Positions 9,330 to 18,508 of a stretch of DNA of 64,000 nt are shown here, in pieces (the stretch's first letter is position 1; every line of letters starts with the position of its first letter). A program made the position numbers and the translations under genes. The stretch comes from Neobacillus mesonae. GTDB lineage: Bacteria > Bacillota > Bacilli > Bacillales > Cytobacillaceae. The notes beneath the pieces were generated by a model. It did no database searches. It saw only the letters and a list, made by a program, of their open reading frames with translations, and was not told the DNA's origin. The DNA lies in NCBI RefSeq assembly GCF_023715155.1, contig NZ_JAMBNQ010000001.1, positions 372,001 through 436,000 on the forward strand, written 5' to 3'.

Positions 9330-9473
9330 AAACCGCCCAAGTCCCAATAAATGAATGATGCAGCCGGTATTTTGACGGATTTATTTTAAAAAGGAATATT
9401 TACAAACATTCAAATAAAAGGTACGATAGTTATAACTAGATATTATGACCTAATACTAAAAGGGGAGATGGAG

Positions 9474-10322
9474 ATGGCCAAAACGGCATGGGTAACAGAT
9501 AGTACAGCCTATTTAGATAAAGAATTGAAAAATCACCCTGATCTTTATACAATTCCATTAACCATTTTGCTTGACGGGGAAGAATTTACTGACGGGGTTG
9601 ACTTAACTCCGGCACAATTATTTGACAGACTTACACAATTAAAACATCCCCCAAAGACATCACAACCAGCAGTTGGTGCTTTTCAAACATTATATAAGCA
9701 ATTGGAAAAGGGATATGATCGCATTGTCACCATACTCATTTCAGGAAAATTAAGCGGCACCGTCTCCTCAAGTGTTCAAGCAGCAAAACTTGTGAATATT
9801 CCGGTAACGACGTTTGATTCACATATTCTAACCTACCCAATGTCTGCCCTGGTAAAAAAAGCAATGGATCTTGAAGCAGCCGGCGAAAAACTCGAAACCA
9901 TTATAGAGAAGCTGGAACAAATCCGTGATACCGGCGAAACATATGTCCTTGTTGGAAGCTTAGAACAGCTTCACCGTGGAGGCAGGATGACGGGTTTGCA
10001 ATTTTTCCTTGGAAGCATGTTAAAAGTAAAGCCAATCATTTCATTTAATGAAGGGGCATTATTTGTTAAAGAAAAGGTTAGAAGTGAGAAGAAGGCAAAA
10101 GAAAAAATTCTAAACTATTTCCGTTCGGCTTACGAAAAAAATAAGATAGAAGAGGTTTATATCCTATATGGATTGCATATAGAGGATGCAAATGAATGGG
10201 GAAGGGAACTTCAGCAGCAATTCCCAGAGTTGAAAATTGTCTGCTGTCCGCTTGGTGCTGTTATTGGTGTGCACGCTGGTGAAAATACGCTTGGTATAAG
10301 CTGGTTTAATCAAATGAATTAA
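9474..10322 (+). CDS. DegV family fatty-acid-binding protein
   Basis: A 282-residue DegV/FakB-type protein that binds a single fatty acid. In Gram-positives such proteins often present exogenous fatty acid to the FakA kinase. The N-terminal signature WVTDSTAYL, the TSQPAVG motif and the SGKLSGTVSS segment contact the ligand head group in this family. The C-terminal GAVIGVHAGENTLG is also typical. The ATG at 9474 is chosen because AGGGGAG sits 6 nt before it; the in-frame ATG at 9468 touches that site. A second DegV paralogue is at 32431. Confidence 0.88.
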   Translation: MAKTAWVTDSTAYLDKELKNHPDLYTIPLTILLDGEEFTDGVDLTPAQLFDRLTQLKHPPKTSQPAVGAFQTLYKQLEKGYDRIVTILISGKLSGTVSSSVQAAKLVNIPVTTFDSHILTYPMSALVKKAMDLEAAGEKLETIIEKLEQIRDTGETYVLVGSLEQLHRGGRMTGLQFFLGSMLKVKPIISFNEGALFVKEKVRSEKKAKEKILNYFRSAYEKNKIEEVYILYGLHIEDANEWGRELQQQFPELKIVCCPLGAVIGVHAGENTLGISWFNQMN

Positions 10323-10345
10323 AACTGTATGATGTTTAAAACATG

Positions 10346-10372
10346 CCCCGAAGTAGTTCGGGGTTATTTTTG
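10346..10372 (+). terminator. Terminator after the first degV-like gene
   Basis: Perfect stem CCCCGAA/TTCGGGG with a GTAG loop, then TTATTTTTG. Confidence 0.85.
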
Positions 10373-10420
10373 TCCTTTTTCATGATAAAATAGCAGGGAT
10401 GAAAGCAGGTGTATGTGATT

Positions 10421-11071
10421 GTGAAAAAAGAAATTATTGAACAAACCGAAACCTATGTCCGAAATGAACTAGGCGAAGATGCTGCCGGCCATGATTGGTT
10501 TCATGTTGACCGGGTACGCAGGAACGCTTTGCATATATGTTATGAAGAACAGGCAGGAGATCCGTTTATAATTGAAATGGCGGCCCTTTTGCATGACATA
10601 CCAGATGAAAAACTTAATGAAACTGCAGAAAAAGGAACGCAAAAGCTTGAGAGCTTTTTATTAACGCTGCCTTTACAAGACCATGTAAAAAAACATATTA
10701 AGCTAATTGTCAGCACGATCTCCTTTAAGGGGGGGAATGGCTGTGAACCAGCTTCACTGGAAGCTAAAATTGTTCAGGATGCCGATCGTTTAGATGCCAT
10801 TGGTGCTATAGGGATTGCCAGGGCATTTGCTTATGGCGGAAAAAAAGGTCAGCAAATCTATAACCCTGCTATACAAATGAGAGAAAAAATGAGTTTGGAA
10901 GAGTACCGCAACGGGAAATCGACAAGTATTCATCATTTTTATGAAAAACTGCTAAAATTAAAAAATTTATTAAACACAAATACCGCTGTTAAAATAGCCG
11001 AGAGCCGTCAAAAGATGATGGAAACCTTTTTAGAACAATTTTTTCAGGAATGGAATGGGAAAACAAAATGA
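10421..11071 (+). CDS. ypgQ: HD-domain phosphohydrolase (YpgQ-like)
   Basis: About 216 residues with the HD metal site: GHDWFHVDRV (His, then His) and LLHDIPD (His-Asp), plus a later QDADRLDAIGA. Family members are metal-dependent nucleotide phosphohydrolases; B. subtilis YpgQ is reported to hydrolyse nucleoside triphosphates. GTG codons at 10409, 10415 and 10421 are all in frame. AGGTG at 10406-10410 favours 10421, which begins with KKEIIEQTE. The gene overlaps the ABC-F gene by an ATGA junction, so the two are translationally coupled. CvfC/YpgR follows two genes later. Confidence 0.82.
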   Translation: MKKEIIEQTETYVRNELGEDAAGHDWFHVDRVRRNALHICYEEQAGDPFIIEMAALLHDIPDEKLNETAEKGTQKLESFLLTLPLQDHVKKHIKLIVSTISFKGGNGCEPASLEAKIVQDADRLDAIGAIGIARAFAYGGKKGQQIYNPAIQMREKMSLEEYRNGKSTSIHHFYEKLLKLKNLLNTNTAVKIAESRQKMMETFLEQFFQEWNGKTK

Positions 11072-12954
11072 AAATGCTTACGGTTGAAAATGTTACTAAA
11101 ACATATGGAGAAAAGCAGCTTTTTCAGGATATTACCTTTACAATTGCTGAAAAAGAACGAGTCGGATTAATTGGTGTGAACGGAACAGGTAAGTCATCTT
11201 TATTAAAGATTGTGGCTGGAATCGACCAGCCTGATGAAGGAAGAATTATTACTGGAAAGGATTATTCGACTGCTTACCTTGAGCAGCAGCCTGAATTTAC
11301 AGCAGATCTAACTGTGCTCGAGCAGGTATACCATGGGGATGCACCTATTTTGAAACTGATGCGGGGGTATGAAAGTACGCTGTATCAATTAAATAACACC
11401 CCTAATGATACGAGAATTCAAGAAAAATTATTTAAACTGCAAAGGGAAATGGACACCCTTGATGCGTGGGATGCCATTACAAATGCCAAAACGATATTAA
11501 CAAAATTAGGAATTGAGGATTTTGGCCAGCATGTGGGAGCTCTGTCAGGAGGACAAAAGAAACGGGTTGCGCTTGCACAAGTCTTGATTGCTGAACCAGA
11601 CCTTCTTATTCTAGATGAGCCGACAAACCATCTTGATTTTGATACAGTCAAGTGGCTTGAGGATTACTTAGGTAGATATAAAGGGGCAATTTTGCTTGTA
11701 ACCCATGACCGTTATTTCTTAGATCGGGTAACAAATCGCATTTTTGAACTGGATCGCGGGAGTCTGTTTAGCTATAAAGGCAATTATGCTGCTTTTTTAG
11801 AAGCTAAAGCGATTCGAGAAGAAAATGATGCTGCAACCTATGAAAAGCAAAAAAATTTATTTAGACGTGAACTTGAGTGGATTAGGCGCGGGGCGCAGGC
11901 AAGATCTACAAAGCAAAAAGCCCGGATCGAGCGTTTTGAAGAACTTGATGAAAAACTTTCAAACGGCAGACCCGGGTCAGAAAAACTTGATATTGCCTTA
12001 ACAGGAAGACGATTAGGCAAACAAGTCTTTGAATTAAAAAATGCAACAAAACAGTATGGAGAAAAAACCATACTTCATCATTTTAATTTATTGATAAAAC
12101 CTGGGGATCGTATTGGAATAATTGGAAATAATGGAACCGGTAAATCAACACTCTTAAATATTCTGGCAAAACGGATTCCGCTTGATGAGGGCGAGTATAA
12201 TATGGGGCAAACTGTGAAAATAGCTTATTATACTCAAGAAGGGGAAGATATGGATGAGAACATGCGGATGATTGAGTATATTAAAGAAACAGCCCAGATG
12301 GTGGAAACATCAGATGGCAATTTTATTTCCGCCGCTCAGATGCTGGAACGATTTTTATTTTCCCCTTATACTCATGGTACACCGATTCGAAAGCTTTCAG
12401 GCGGTGAAAAGCGCCGTTTGTATTTGCTCAAGATCTTAATGACTGCTCCCAATGTTCTATTGCTGGATGAGCCGACAAATGATTTGGATACTCAAACATT
12501 AACCGTGCTGGAGGATTATTTAGAAGAATTTTCTGGAGTGGTTATTACTGTCTCGCATGACCGATATTTTTTGGATAAGGTTACCGAACAATTGCTGGTT
12601 TTAAAAGGCGGCGGACATATTGAATCATTCTATGGAAATTACAGCGAATACCTTGAAAAAATGTCAGCATTGGAAACCAAGATACCAGCAAGAACTTCTC
12701 CTGTTTCCAAACCTCCGCAAAAGGAAAAGAAAAAGAAAATGACCTATAAGGAGAAAAAAGAATGGGAGGAGATAGACGATATAATTGCAGATACAGAAGG
12801 AAGGCTCGAAGAGATTAATTCCGCAATGTCGGAATCGGGAAGTGATTTCACAATATTACAAGATTTAATGAAGCAGGCAACTGAACTGAATGATAAACTA
12901 GAACAATTAATAGAACGATGGTCTTATCTGTCAGAGCTTGCCGAAAATGAATAA
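11068..12954 (+). CDS. yfmR: ABC-F ATPase, Uup/YfmR subfamily
   Basis: A 628-residue soluble protein with two fused ABC ATPase domains and no membrane segment. Walker A motifs are GVNGTGKSS and GNNGTGKST, signatures LSGGQKKR and LSGGEKRR, and Walker B LLILDEPTNHLDF and VLLLDEPTNDLDT. The C-terminal 90 residues form a Lys/Glu-rich coiled coil (KKMTYKEKKEWEEIDD), the hallmark of the Uup/YfmR group. Such factors act at the ribosomal E site; YfmR is reported to help EF-P at stalling sequences. ATG 11068 overlaps the HD gene stop. Confidence 0.85.
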   Translation: MKMLTVENVTKTYGEKQLFQDITFTIAEKERVGLIGVNGTGKSSLLKIVAGIDQPDEGRIITGKDYSTAYLEQQPEFTADLTVLEQVYHGDAPILKLMRGYESTLYQLNNTPNDTRIQEKLFKLQREMDTLDAWDAITNAKTILTKLGIEDFGQHVGALSGGQKKRVALAQVLIAEPDLLILDEPTNHLDFDTVKWLEDYLGRYKGAILLVTHDRYFLDRVTNRIFELDRGSLFSYKGNYAAFLEAKAIREENDAATYEKQKNLFRRELEWIRRGAQARSTKQKARIERFEELDEKLSNGRPGSEKLDIALTGRRLGKQVFELKNATKQYGEKTILHHFNLLIKPGDRIGIIGNNGTGKSTLLNILAKRIPLDEGEYNMGQTVKIAYYTQEGEDMDENMRMIEYIKETAQMVETSDGNFISAAQMLERFLFSPYTHGTPIRKLSGGEKRRLYLLKILMTAPNVLLLDEPTNDLDTQTLTVLEDYLEEFSGVVITVSHDRYFLDKVTEQLLVLKGGGHIESFYGNYSEYLEKMSALETKIPARTSPVSKPPQKEKKKKMTYKEKKEWEEIDDIIADTEGRLEEINSAMSESGSDFTILQDLMKQATELNDKLEQLIERWSYLSELAENE

Positions 12955-13014
12955 GAGCAGGGTGGTTGTTCTATTTATTTGAGAGAGTTAAAGGCCAATA
13001 TATTTTTTTATTAA

Positions 13015-13296
13015 GTTGATTGCAGCAGAAGGCACGAAGCCTGCATGAAAATGCTAACGTATTCTCTCGTGCGCGGGCTGAACTAAGGAGATATTACAAT
13101 ATTCTTCGGCAGTACGGGGCGTCGAAGCCCCGCTGGAGTCTAAAGTGACGAGGAGGCTTCCCCGGAGAGGATGCGAACAGCTTATGTCTCTTTCTAAAAA
13201 GTTTTTGCCTTCTAGACGTGCGATGCCAATGCAGCGAAATCCTTCTTTATGGAGGGCACTTAACAACCCAGTTTATCAAAGCATTTTTTTGATAAG
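13015..13296. repeat. Degenerate Bacillaceae intergenic repeat region
   Basis: The 410-bp gap between the ABC-F and cvfC genes contains no credible gene. It starts with a GTTGATTGCAGCAGAAGG box shared with 8681. It includes a perfect hairpin CGGGGC/GCCCCG (13115-13132), a GACGAGGAGGCTTCCCCGG segment, and a TTATCAAA/TTTGATAA stem (13273-13295) with a T-run in its loop and arm. The sequence is more GC-rich than its surroundings. From memory, similar blocks are dispersed in Bacillus genomes. Confidence 0.5.
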
Positions 13297-13367
13297 CGTA
13301 TGGTATGAATGAACCATAAACAATATGATAAACTTGATAAAGAAAACTCTAGAATAAGGTGATTGTA

Positions 13368-14504
13368 TTGAAGATAAAGTCCATTGAACCAACGCCAAGT
13401 CCCAATACAATGAAGATTATATTAGACCAGGAATTGCCGGTAGGAAAAAGCCATAATTATAAAAAAGAAACAGCATCAGAAGCACCGTCAATCATCCAGT
13501 CTATACTCGAAATTGAAGGTGTTAAGGGCGTTTACCATGTTGCAGATTTTCTGGCAGTTGAAAGAAATGCAAAATATGATTGGAAGCAAATCCTGCCTCA
13601 GGTCCGACAAGCATTCGGTGAAAAAGCTGATCAAGCTGCGGCTGAGGAGAAGAGGGTAAATGATCATTTTGGCGAAATAAAAGTAGAAGTCCAAATGTTT
13701 AAAGGAATCCCTCTCCAGGTTAAACTGACTGATGGTACATCTGAAAAACGATTTGGCATGCCAGAATACTTTCTAAAAGTAAGAGAAAAGGCTCAGCTTC
13801 CTGAAGATAATTATATTTTACTTCGTAAATGGCAAAATCAAGGTGTAAGGTATGGTGATATGGAGCAGGTGGGCCAAGAAGTAGTAGAAGAACTAATTGC
13901 CGCTTATCCAATAGATAGACTGAATGAATTAGTTAAAAAGGCACAGTCAAAAGAAAAAGCATTAGATCAAAAAGTAAAACCATCCCGTAAAAAGGTAATG
14001 ATTGAAGATTTAAATAATAATGATTGGCGCATACGTTATCAATTGCTGGAACAAATGGACGATCCAGATTTATCTGATTTACCTATCCTTGAGAAAGCAT
14101 TAGAGGATGAAAAGCCATCCATTCGCCGGCTTGCCGTCGTTTATCTTGGGATGATTAAAGATTCTTCTGTGCTTCCATTGCTCTATCGTGCACTTAACGA
14201 CAAGACCGTTACCGTCCGTAGAACAGCGGGAGATTGTTTATCTGATCTCGGGTACCCACAAGCAGCTCCAGAAATGATGAAGGCACTAAAGGATTCGAGT
14301 AAATTAGTCCGCTGGCGCGCTGCAATGTTTCTATATGAAGCAGGAGATGAAACCTCTCTTCCAGCATTAAAAGCAGCTGAAAACGACCCCGAATTCGAGG
14401 TCAGCATGCAAATAAAAATGGCCATTGAAAGAATCGAAGGCGGGGAAGAAGCAAAAGGCTCAGTTTGGAAGCAAATGACTGAAGCTAGAAAAATAGAAGA
14501 ATAA
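13368..14504 (+). CDS. ypgR: Conserved virulence factor C-like protein (YpgR/CvfC)
   Basis: A 378-residue protein with an N-terminal Nfu-like scaffold domain (IKSIEPTPSPNTMKI, about residues 1-80) followed by conserved middle sequence. The C-terminal HEAT-repeat array covers about residues 220-360 (LEDEKPSIRRLAVVYLG, LNDKTVTVRRTAGDCL, LKDSSKLVRWRAAMFLYE). The start is TTG 13368 with AAGGTG spacing; the open frame extends three codons upstream. The S. aureus homologue CvfC affects virulence gene expression. Molecular function is unknown; HEAT repeats imply protein binding. Confidence 0.85.
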   Translation: MKIKSIEPTPSPNTMKIILDQELPVGKSHNYKKETASEAPSIIQSILEIEGVKGVYHVADFLAVERNAKYDWKQILPQVRQAFGEKADQAAAEEKRVNDHFGEIKVEVQMFKGIPLQVKLTDGTSEKRFGMPEYFLKVREKAQLPEDNYILLRKWQNQGVRYGDMEQVGQEVVEELIAAYPIDRLNELVKKAQSKEKALDQKVKPSRKKVMIEDLNNNDWRIRYQLLEQMDDPDLSDLPILEKALEDEKPSIRRLAVVYLGMIKDSSVLPLLYRALNDKTVTVRRTAGDCLSDLGYPQAAPEMMKALKDSSKLVRWRAAMFLYEAGDETSLPALKAAENDPEFEVSMQIKMAIERIEGGEEAKGSVWKQMTEARKIEE

Positions 14505-14553
14505 TTATTAAGAAAGTGAATTTATTATGTAACAGAAATGGAGTGGAAGTTAA

Positions 14554-14988
14554 ATGTCAAATGCATATGAAGAATATATGAAACAAATTATTTCACCTAT
14601 GCGTGAAGAGTTAACAAATGCAGGATTTGAGGAATTAACAACGGCTGAAAATGTAGAAAACTTTGTCGAAAATGTGGAAGGAACGACACTTGTTGTAGTC
14701 AATTCGGTTTGCGGCTGTGCTGCTGGATTAGCCCGTCCTGCAGCAACACAAGCTGTTTTGAACAGCGAAAAAAAACCTGATCATCTTGTCACTGTATTTG
14801 CGGGGCAGGATAAAGAAGCAACTGCTAAAATGCGTGAGTATTTTGAAGGATATGAGCCATCCTCCCCATCAATGGCCTTATTAAAAGGGAAAAAAGTGGT
14901 TCATTTTATCCCGCGGCATGATATTGAAGGGATGCCAATGGAAGCAGTAATGCAAAATGTAATCAGTGCATTAGAAACCAATTGTTAA
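14554..14988 (+). CDS. brxA: Bacilliredoxin BrxA (YphP)
   Basis: A 144-residue thioredoxin-fold protein with the diagnostic CGC motif at Cys53-Gly54-Cys55 (NSVCGCAAGLARP). It is very close to B. subtilis BrxA. Bacilliredoxins remove bacillithiol from mixed disulfides on proteins such as MetA and OhrR after oxidative stress. It has AATGGAGTGG upstream and its own terminator. Confidence 0.95.
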   Translation: MSNAYEEYMKQIISPMREELTNAGFEELTTAENVENFVENVEGTTLVVVNSVCGCAAGLARPAATQAVLNSEKKPDHLVTVFAGQDKEATAKMREYFEGYEPSSPSMALLKGKKVVHFIPRHDIEGMPMEAVMQNVISALETNC

Positions 14989-14996
14989 ATTTATTT

Positions 14997-15030
14997 GGCG
15001 GCGGCCTCAGTGCCGTCGTTTTATTTTTCC
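14997..15030 (+). terminator. Terminator after brxA
   Basis: GGCGGCGGC...GTGCCGTC hairpin followed by TTTTATTTTTCC. Confidence 0.65.
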
Positions 15031-15112
15031 ATTTTTTTAAAAATTGAAGTATAATGAACTTATGGACAAAACTCAATTATGTTTTGATAAAAGAAATTAG
15101 GTGATACCCATT

Positions 15113-15706
15113 ATGAATAAATGGCTCCGAAAATCTTTATTTGTTGTTGTATCAATCTTAACGTTCGGTTTAATTACTCCGGCTCAGTTAATGAATACAA
15201 TCAATGCTGGAAACCATAATGAACGTGATGTGGTTGAAGCCCAATCGGTAGAAAATGATTTTTCAAGAACTGCCAGCTATATTGAAAAATCGGATTCTGA
15301 AAAAGAGAAATTCATGCAAAATCTTTTTAGACAAGCAGAATTTCAATCCTACCAAAAATTTGGGGATAGAATAAAGCCAGTCATTGAAAATGAATTCCGA
15401 GAAGTGATACTGCCTAATATTGAAACGGCAATAGTAGAAACCGCATCTCAATTTCCGGAAGAGGATTTAAAGAATCTTACAATTACAGAACAGCCCGGAA
15501 AAGGATTATCTGAAAAAATATTTAATATAAAAAATAACGAAACTGGGAAAGATATTCTTAGGTTTCATGTGCGAAGAGAACATCCGCCTCAAAATGGATA
15601 CTGGTTTAACTTTCATTACCATACCTATCATGATCAGTATCAAAAACACCACGATCTTGGCTCTATCTACTGGGACAAAAACACACCGCCAAAATGGATG
15701 AGTTAA
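15113..15706 (+). CDS. ypjP: YpjP-like secreted or membrane-anchored protein
   Basis: A 197-residue protein. It has a hydrophobic N-terminal segment at about residues 7-27 (SLFVVVSILTFGLITPAQ) that acts as signal peptide or anchor. The C-terminal domain is rich in His and aromatic residues (WFNFHYHTYHDQYQKHHDLG), characteristic of the YpjP family. ATG 15113 follows TTAGGTGAT; the GTG at 15101 is too far upstream. The His cluster could bind metal (inference). Function is unknown. Confidence 0.8.
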   Translation: MNKWLRKSLFVVVSILTFGLITPAQLMNTINAGNHNERDVVEAQSVENDFSRTASYIEKSDSEKEKFMQNLFRQAEFQSYQKFGDRIKPVIENEFREVILPNIETAIVETASQFPEEDLKNLTITEQPGKGLSEKIFNIKNNETGKDILRFHVRREHPPQNGYWFNFHYHTYHDQYQKHHDLGSIYWDKNTPPKWMS

Positions 15707-15740
15707 TCATTTTCGTTAAAGAAAAAAAGTTTATTTTAAA

Positions 15741-15766
15741 TGAAACTTTTTTATGTAAGACTCGTA
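15741..15766 (+). promoter_or_regulatory. ECF sigma (SigW-type) promoter of the terD block
   Basis: TGAAAC (15741-15746), exactly 16 nt, then CGTA (15763-15766), an exact match to the consensus of B. subtilis SigW-type ECF promoters. It lies 34 nt before the terD start. The B. subtilis yce operon is reported to belong to ECF sigma regulons, which supports the call. An identical element precedes yceG at 22032. Confidence 0.82.
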
Positions 15767-15799
15767 AATAAACTATCAACTAAATTGGAGGAATGAAAA

Positions 15800-16381
15800 A
15801 TGGCGATAAGTTTATCAAAAGGGCAAAAAGTTGATTTGACTAAGACAAATCCTGGACTTACGAAAGTAGTTGTCGGTCTTGGATGGGACACAAATAAGTA
15901 TGACGGAGGACATGATTTTGACCTTGATTCTTCCGTGTTCCTTTTGGGGGAAAATGGAAAAGTAACAACTGAAACAGACTTTGTTTTCTATAATAATCCA
16001 CAAGGCGGAAATGGTTCTGTTGTACATACGGGAGATAATCGAACTGGTGAAGGCGAAGGTGATGATGAGCAAATCAATATTGATTTAAATGGAGTTCCAG
16101 CTAACATTCAGCGGATTGCCTTTACCATCACTATTCATGATGCAGCGGGCAGAAATCAAAATTTTGGACAGGTTTCCAATTCCTATGCTCGTATTTTTAA
16201 CCAAGATTCAAACGAAGAGTTAATTCGCTATGATTTAGGTGAAGACTTCTCGATTGAAACAGCTATTGTTGTTGGAGAATTATACCGCCACAATGGCGAA
16301 TGGAAGTTCAGTGCAATTGGCAGCGGCTATCAAGGCGGCTTAGCAGCATTAGCAACTGATTTTGGTTTGCAGGTTGGTTAA
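15800..16381 (+). CDS. yceD: TerD-family stress protein (YceD)
   Basis: A 193-residue TerD-domain protein, normal length. The Ca-binding signatures are visible: [42 protein letters not shown] and [15 protein letters not shown]. TerD proteins are soluble beta-sandwich Ca(II) binders needed for tellurite and other stress resistance; the exact role is unresolved. Two further TerD paralogues are at 24949 and 25586. It has an ECF promoter in front, and a terminator separates it from terC. Confidence 0.95.
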   Translation: MAISLSKGQKVDLTKTNPGLTKVVVGLGWDTNKYDGGHDFDLDSSVFLLGENGKVTTETDFVFYNNPQGGNGSVVHTGDNRTGEGEGDDEQINIDLNGVPANIQRIAFTITIHDAAGRNQNFGQVSNSYARIFNQDSNEELIRYDLGEDFSIETAIVVGELYRHNGEWKFSAIGSGYQGGLAALATDFGLQVG

Positions 16382-16398
16382 TCATTAATGGATTAAAA

Positions 16399-16426
16399 GA
16401 CCCGGCATAAGGCTGGGTTTTTTTTG
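16399..16426 (+). terminator. Terminator or attenuator between terD and terC
   Basis: Stem CCCGGC/GCTGGG (one G-U pair) followed by T8. As terC has no convincing promoter of its own, partial read-through is likely. Confidence 0.7.
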
Positions 16427-16468
16427 ACAAATTATTTTTATTAGACTATCTTAGGGGGAACATAATGG

Positions 16469-17242
16469 ATGTCAGTAATACAAGGAATTCTTGACACATA
16501 TGCCCAATTCTTTGATTGGCAGATGTGGGGAGAAGTTTTAACCGACCCCGTTGCTTGGGGGCTAATAGGTACATTAATAATTCTAGAGGGCCTGCTCTCT
16601 GCTGATAACGCGCTTGTATTAGCTGTAATGGTAAAGCACCTGCCGAAAAAGAAACGGAAAAAAGCTTTGTTTTATGGACTCATAGGTGCATATAGTTTTC
16701 GTTTTGTCGCAATTGGACTTGGCGTATATTTAATTAAGCTTTGGTGGGTAAAAGCGATTGGTGCAGCATATCTTGCCTGGCTTGCTATTAAGTATTTTAT
16801 AGATAAGAGAAAAGGCGGGGAAGGCCAGGAGGAAGAAGAAGAGGGAATCAACAAAAATGGCATACTAATCCGCATGTTTGGTACCTTTTGGGGGACGGTT
16901 GCATCCGTTGAGTTAATGGATATCGCATTTTCAGTTGACAGCGTTCTTGCGGCGTTTGGCGTCAGCACCGAGGTCTGGGTTCTATTGATTGGCGGTATGC
17001 TGGGAGTATTAATGATGCGGGGCGTTGCTGGTATCTTCTTAACGTTGATTGACCGAATACCTGAGCTGGAAACGACCGCATATATATTAATTTTAATTAT
17101 TTCTGTTAAAATGTTTCTTGGCGTATTATTTGATTACGAAATGCCGCCGCTTTATTTCTTTATCATTTTGATATTCACCTTTGGAGCAACCTTTATTGTT
17201 CACTTCCTGAATAAGAAAAAGGCTGAAGGGGCAGATAACTAA
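16469..17242 (+). CDS. yceF: TerC-family membrane protein (YceF)
   Basis: A 257-residue integral membrane protein with about seven hydrophobic helices. It has the TerC signature LEGLLSADNALVLAVMVKHLP (around residues 38-58) and the repeated acidic helix AFSVDSVLAAFG. TerC-family proteins are linked to metal ion efflux, notably Mn(II) in Bacillus YceF/YkoY-type proteins. The family tolerates tellurite and alkaline stress. A Glu-rich cytoplasmic loop (EEEEEG) lies at about residue 120. Start 16469 is read because the ATG at 16464 is in another frame that stops after nine codons. Confidence 0.92.
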   Translation: MSVIQGILDTYAQFFDWQMWGEVLTDPVAWGLIGTLIILEGLLSADNALVLAVMVKHLPKKKRKKALFYGLIGAYSFRFVAIGLGVYLIKLWWVKAIGAAYLAWLAIKYFIDKRKGGEGQEEEEEGINKNGILIRMFGTFWGTVASVELMDIAFSVDSVLAAFGVSTEVWVLLIGGMLGVLMMRGVAGIFLTLIDRIPELETTAYILILIISVKMFLGVLFDYEMPPLYFFIILIFTFGATFIVHFLNKKKAEGADN

Positions 17243-17255
17243 TTTAATCAAAAAA

Positions 17256-17288
17256 GGGAGCTGACGCGAGTTGTCTCCCCTATTTTTT
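17256..17288 (+). terminator. Hairpin with T-tract between terC and the CitE-like gene
   Basis: GGGAGCTGAC-gcga-GTTGTCTCCC forms a 10-bp stem with one mismatch and two G-U pairs, followed by TATTTTTTTA. It is a second possible attenuation point inside this gene series. Confidence 0.65.
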
Positions 17289-17311
17289 TACATTACATAA
17301 GGAGTACATAT

Positions 17312-18508
17312 ATGAGGTTTTTTGCCTATTATTATGAGGATGATCTTGATCGGTTCTTTTATAAAAAGCCACAGGAATTTACTAAGTATACCAGCCGTGA
17401 AACACTAGCATACGGGTTAGGAGCAACCCTTTATATGCCGGCAACCCGCCCTAATATTCATCAGGATATTTTATCAAACAAACATGAGGGGTTAACATCT
17501 CTTGTTATTGATCTAGAAGATGCCGTAGGTGATCAACAGGTTGAAAATGCAGAACAATTATTAATTCAAGAGCTTCATAAGCTTTACGGGGGACTTTACA
17601 ACGGATTTCTTTCCCATTCCGACTTACCTCTTATGTTTATTAGAATCCGGAATCTGGAGCAATTAAAACGGATAGTGATGCAACTCGGCGATTCCATCCA
17701 GCTGTTAACGGGTGCCGTTCTCCCAAAGTTTAATGGTGAACAGGGAGAACAATTATTACAAGAAGTGGCCCGAATACATTCTGATAATCATCCTTTTTAT
17801 GCTATGCCGATTCTTGAGTCTTCTAAAGTGATTCAAAAAGAAACCCGCATGAAAGAATTATTAAAGATTAAGCAGTTAGCAGACCATTATAAAGACCATG
17901 TGCTTAATATACGGATAGGAGCAACAGATTTTTGCGGATTATATGGGATTCGGAGGAGTGCTGATACAACGGTCTATGAGATTGCTGTTTTAAGAGATTG
18001 CATTTCTGATATTATAAATGTTTTCCAAAGGCATGATAGTGGTTTTGTTGTTTCTGGTCCGGTTTGGGAATACTTTTCCTCCAAAAATAGAATCCTTAAA
18101 CCACAGTTACGGCAAACGCCATTTCGTGAACGGTATGGTAATGAGGGGCTCATATGGCGTCAAAAATTATTGGATGAAAATATGGATGGGTTAATTCGTG
18201 AAATTCTTATGGATATTGCCAATGGATTGACAGGAAAAACGATTATCCATCCGACACATATTAAGGTGGTCCAAGCGTTAAATGTTGTCTCATATGAGGA
18301 ATATATTGATGCCCAATCCATTATTCAAGCAGCAGCTGGTGAGGAGGGAGTAATAAAAAGTGAATTTTCCAATAAAATGAATGAAATTAAACCACATCTT
18401 TACTGGGCAGAAAAAATAATGTTAAAATCACAGCTTTACGGGGTGCTACATGAACAATACTCAAACATCGACCTTATCAAAAAAGAAGTACGTTTTTCAC
18501 ATTCTTAA
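17312..18508 (+). CDS. CitE-like (HpcH/HpaI) C-C lyase of the Ter module
   Basis: A 398-residue protein of the citrate-lyase-beta/HpcH aldolase superfamily. It has the acidic metal site LVIDLEDAVGD at about residue 65, MFIRIRN, and GAVLPKFNGEQ. AAGGAG precedes the ATG by 8 nt. It is the first of four overlapping genes (lyase, two PRTase-like proteins, HAD phosphatase). Such families recur in Ter loci and were proposed by comparative genomics to make a nucleoside-like metabolite. Substrate unknown. It overlaps the next gene by 59 bp, implying translational coupling. Confidence 0.85.
   Translation: MRFFAYYYEDDLDRFFYKKPQEFTKYTSRETLAYGLGATLYMPATRPNIHQDILSNKHEGLTSLVIDLEDAVGDQQVENAEQLLIQELHKLYGGLYNGFLSHSDLPLMFIRIRNLEQLKRIVMQLGDSIQLLTGAVLPKFNGEQGEQLLQEVARIHSDNHPFYAMPILESSKVIQKETRMKELLKIKQLADHYKDHVLNIRIGATDFCGLYGIRRSADTTVYEIAVLRDCISDIINVFQRHDSGFVVSGPVWEYFSSKNRILKPQLRQTPFRERYGNEGLIWRQKLLDENMDGLIREILMDIANGLTGKTIIHPTHIKVVQALNVVSYEEYIDAQSIIQAAAGEEGVIKSEFSNKMNEIKPHLYWAEKIMLKSQLYGVLHEQYSNIDLIKKEVRFSHS

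Noticed and set aside
13054..13266. 70-codon minus-strand ORF in the repeat region
   Set aside because: It lies entirely in the degenerate intergenic repeat and has no ribosome site; I judge it a by-product of the repeat.
16424..16452. TTGACA-N17-TATCTT promoter before terC
   Set aside because: A start at about 16459 would remove the GGGGG ribosome site from the transcript, and the -35 is inside the terminator T-tract.
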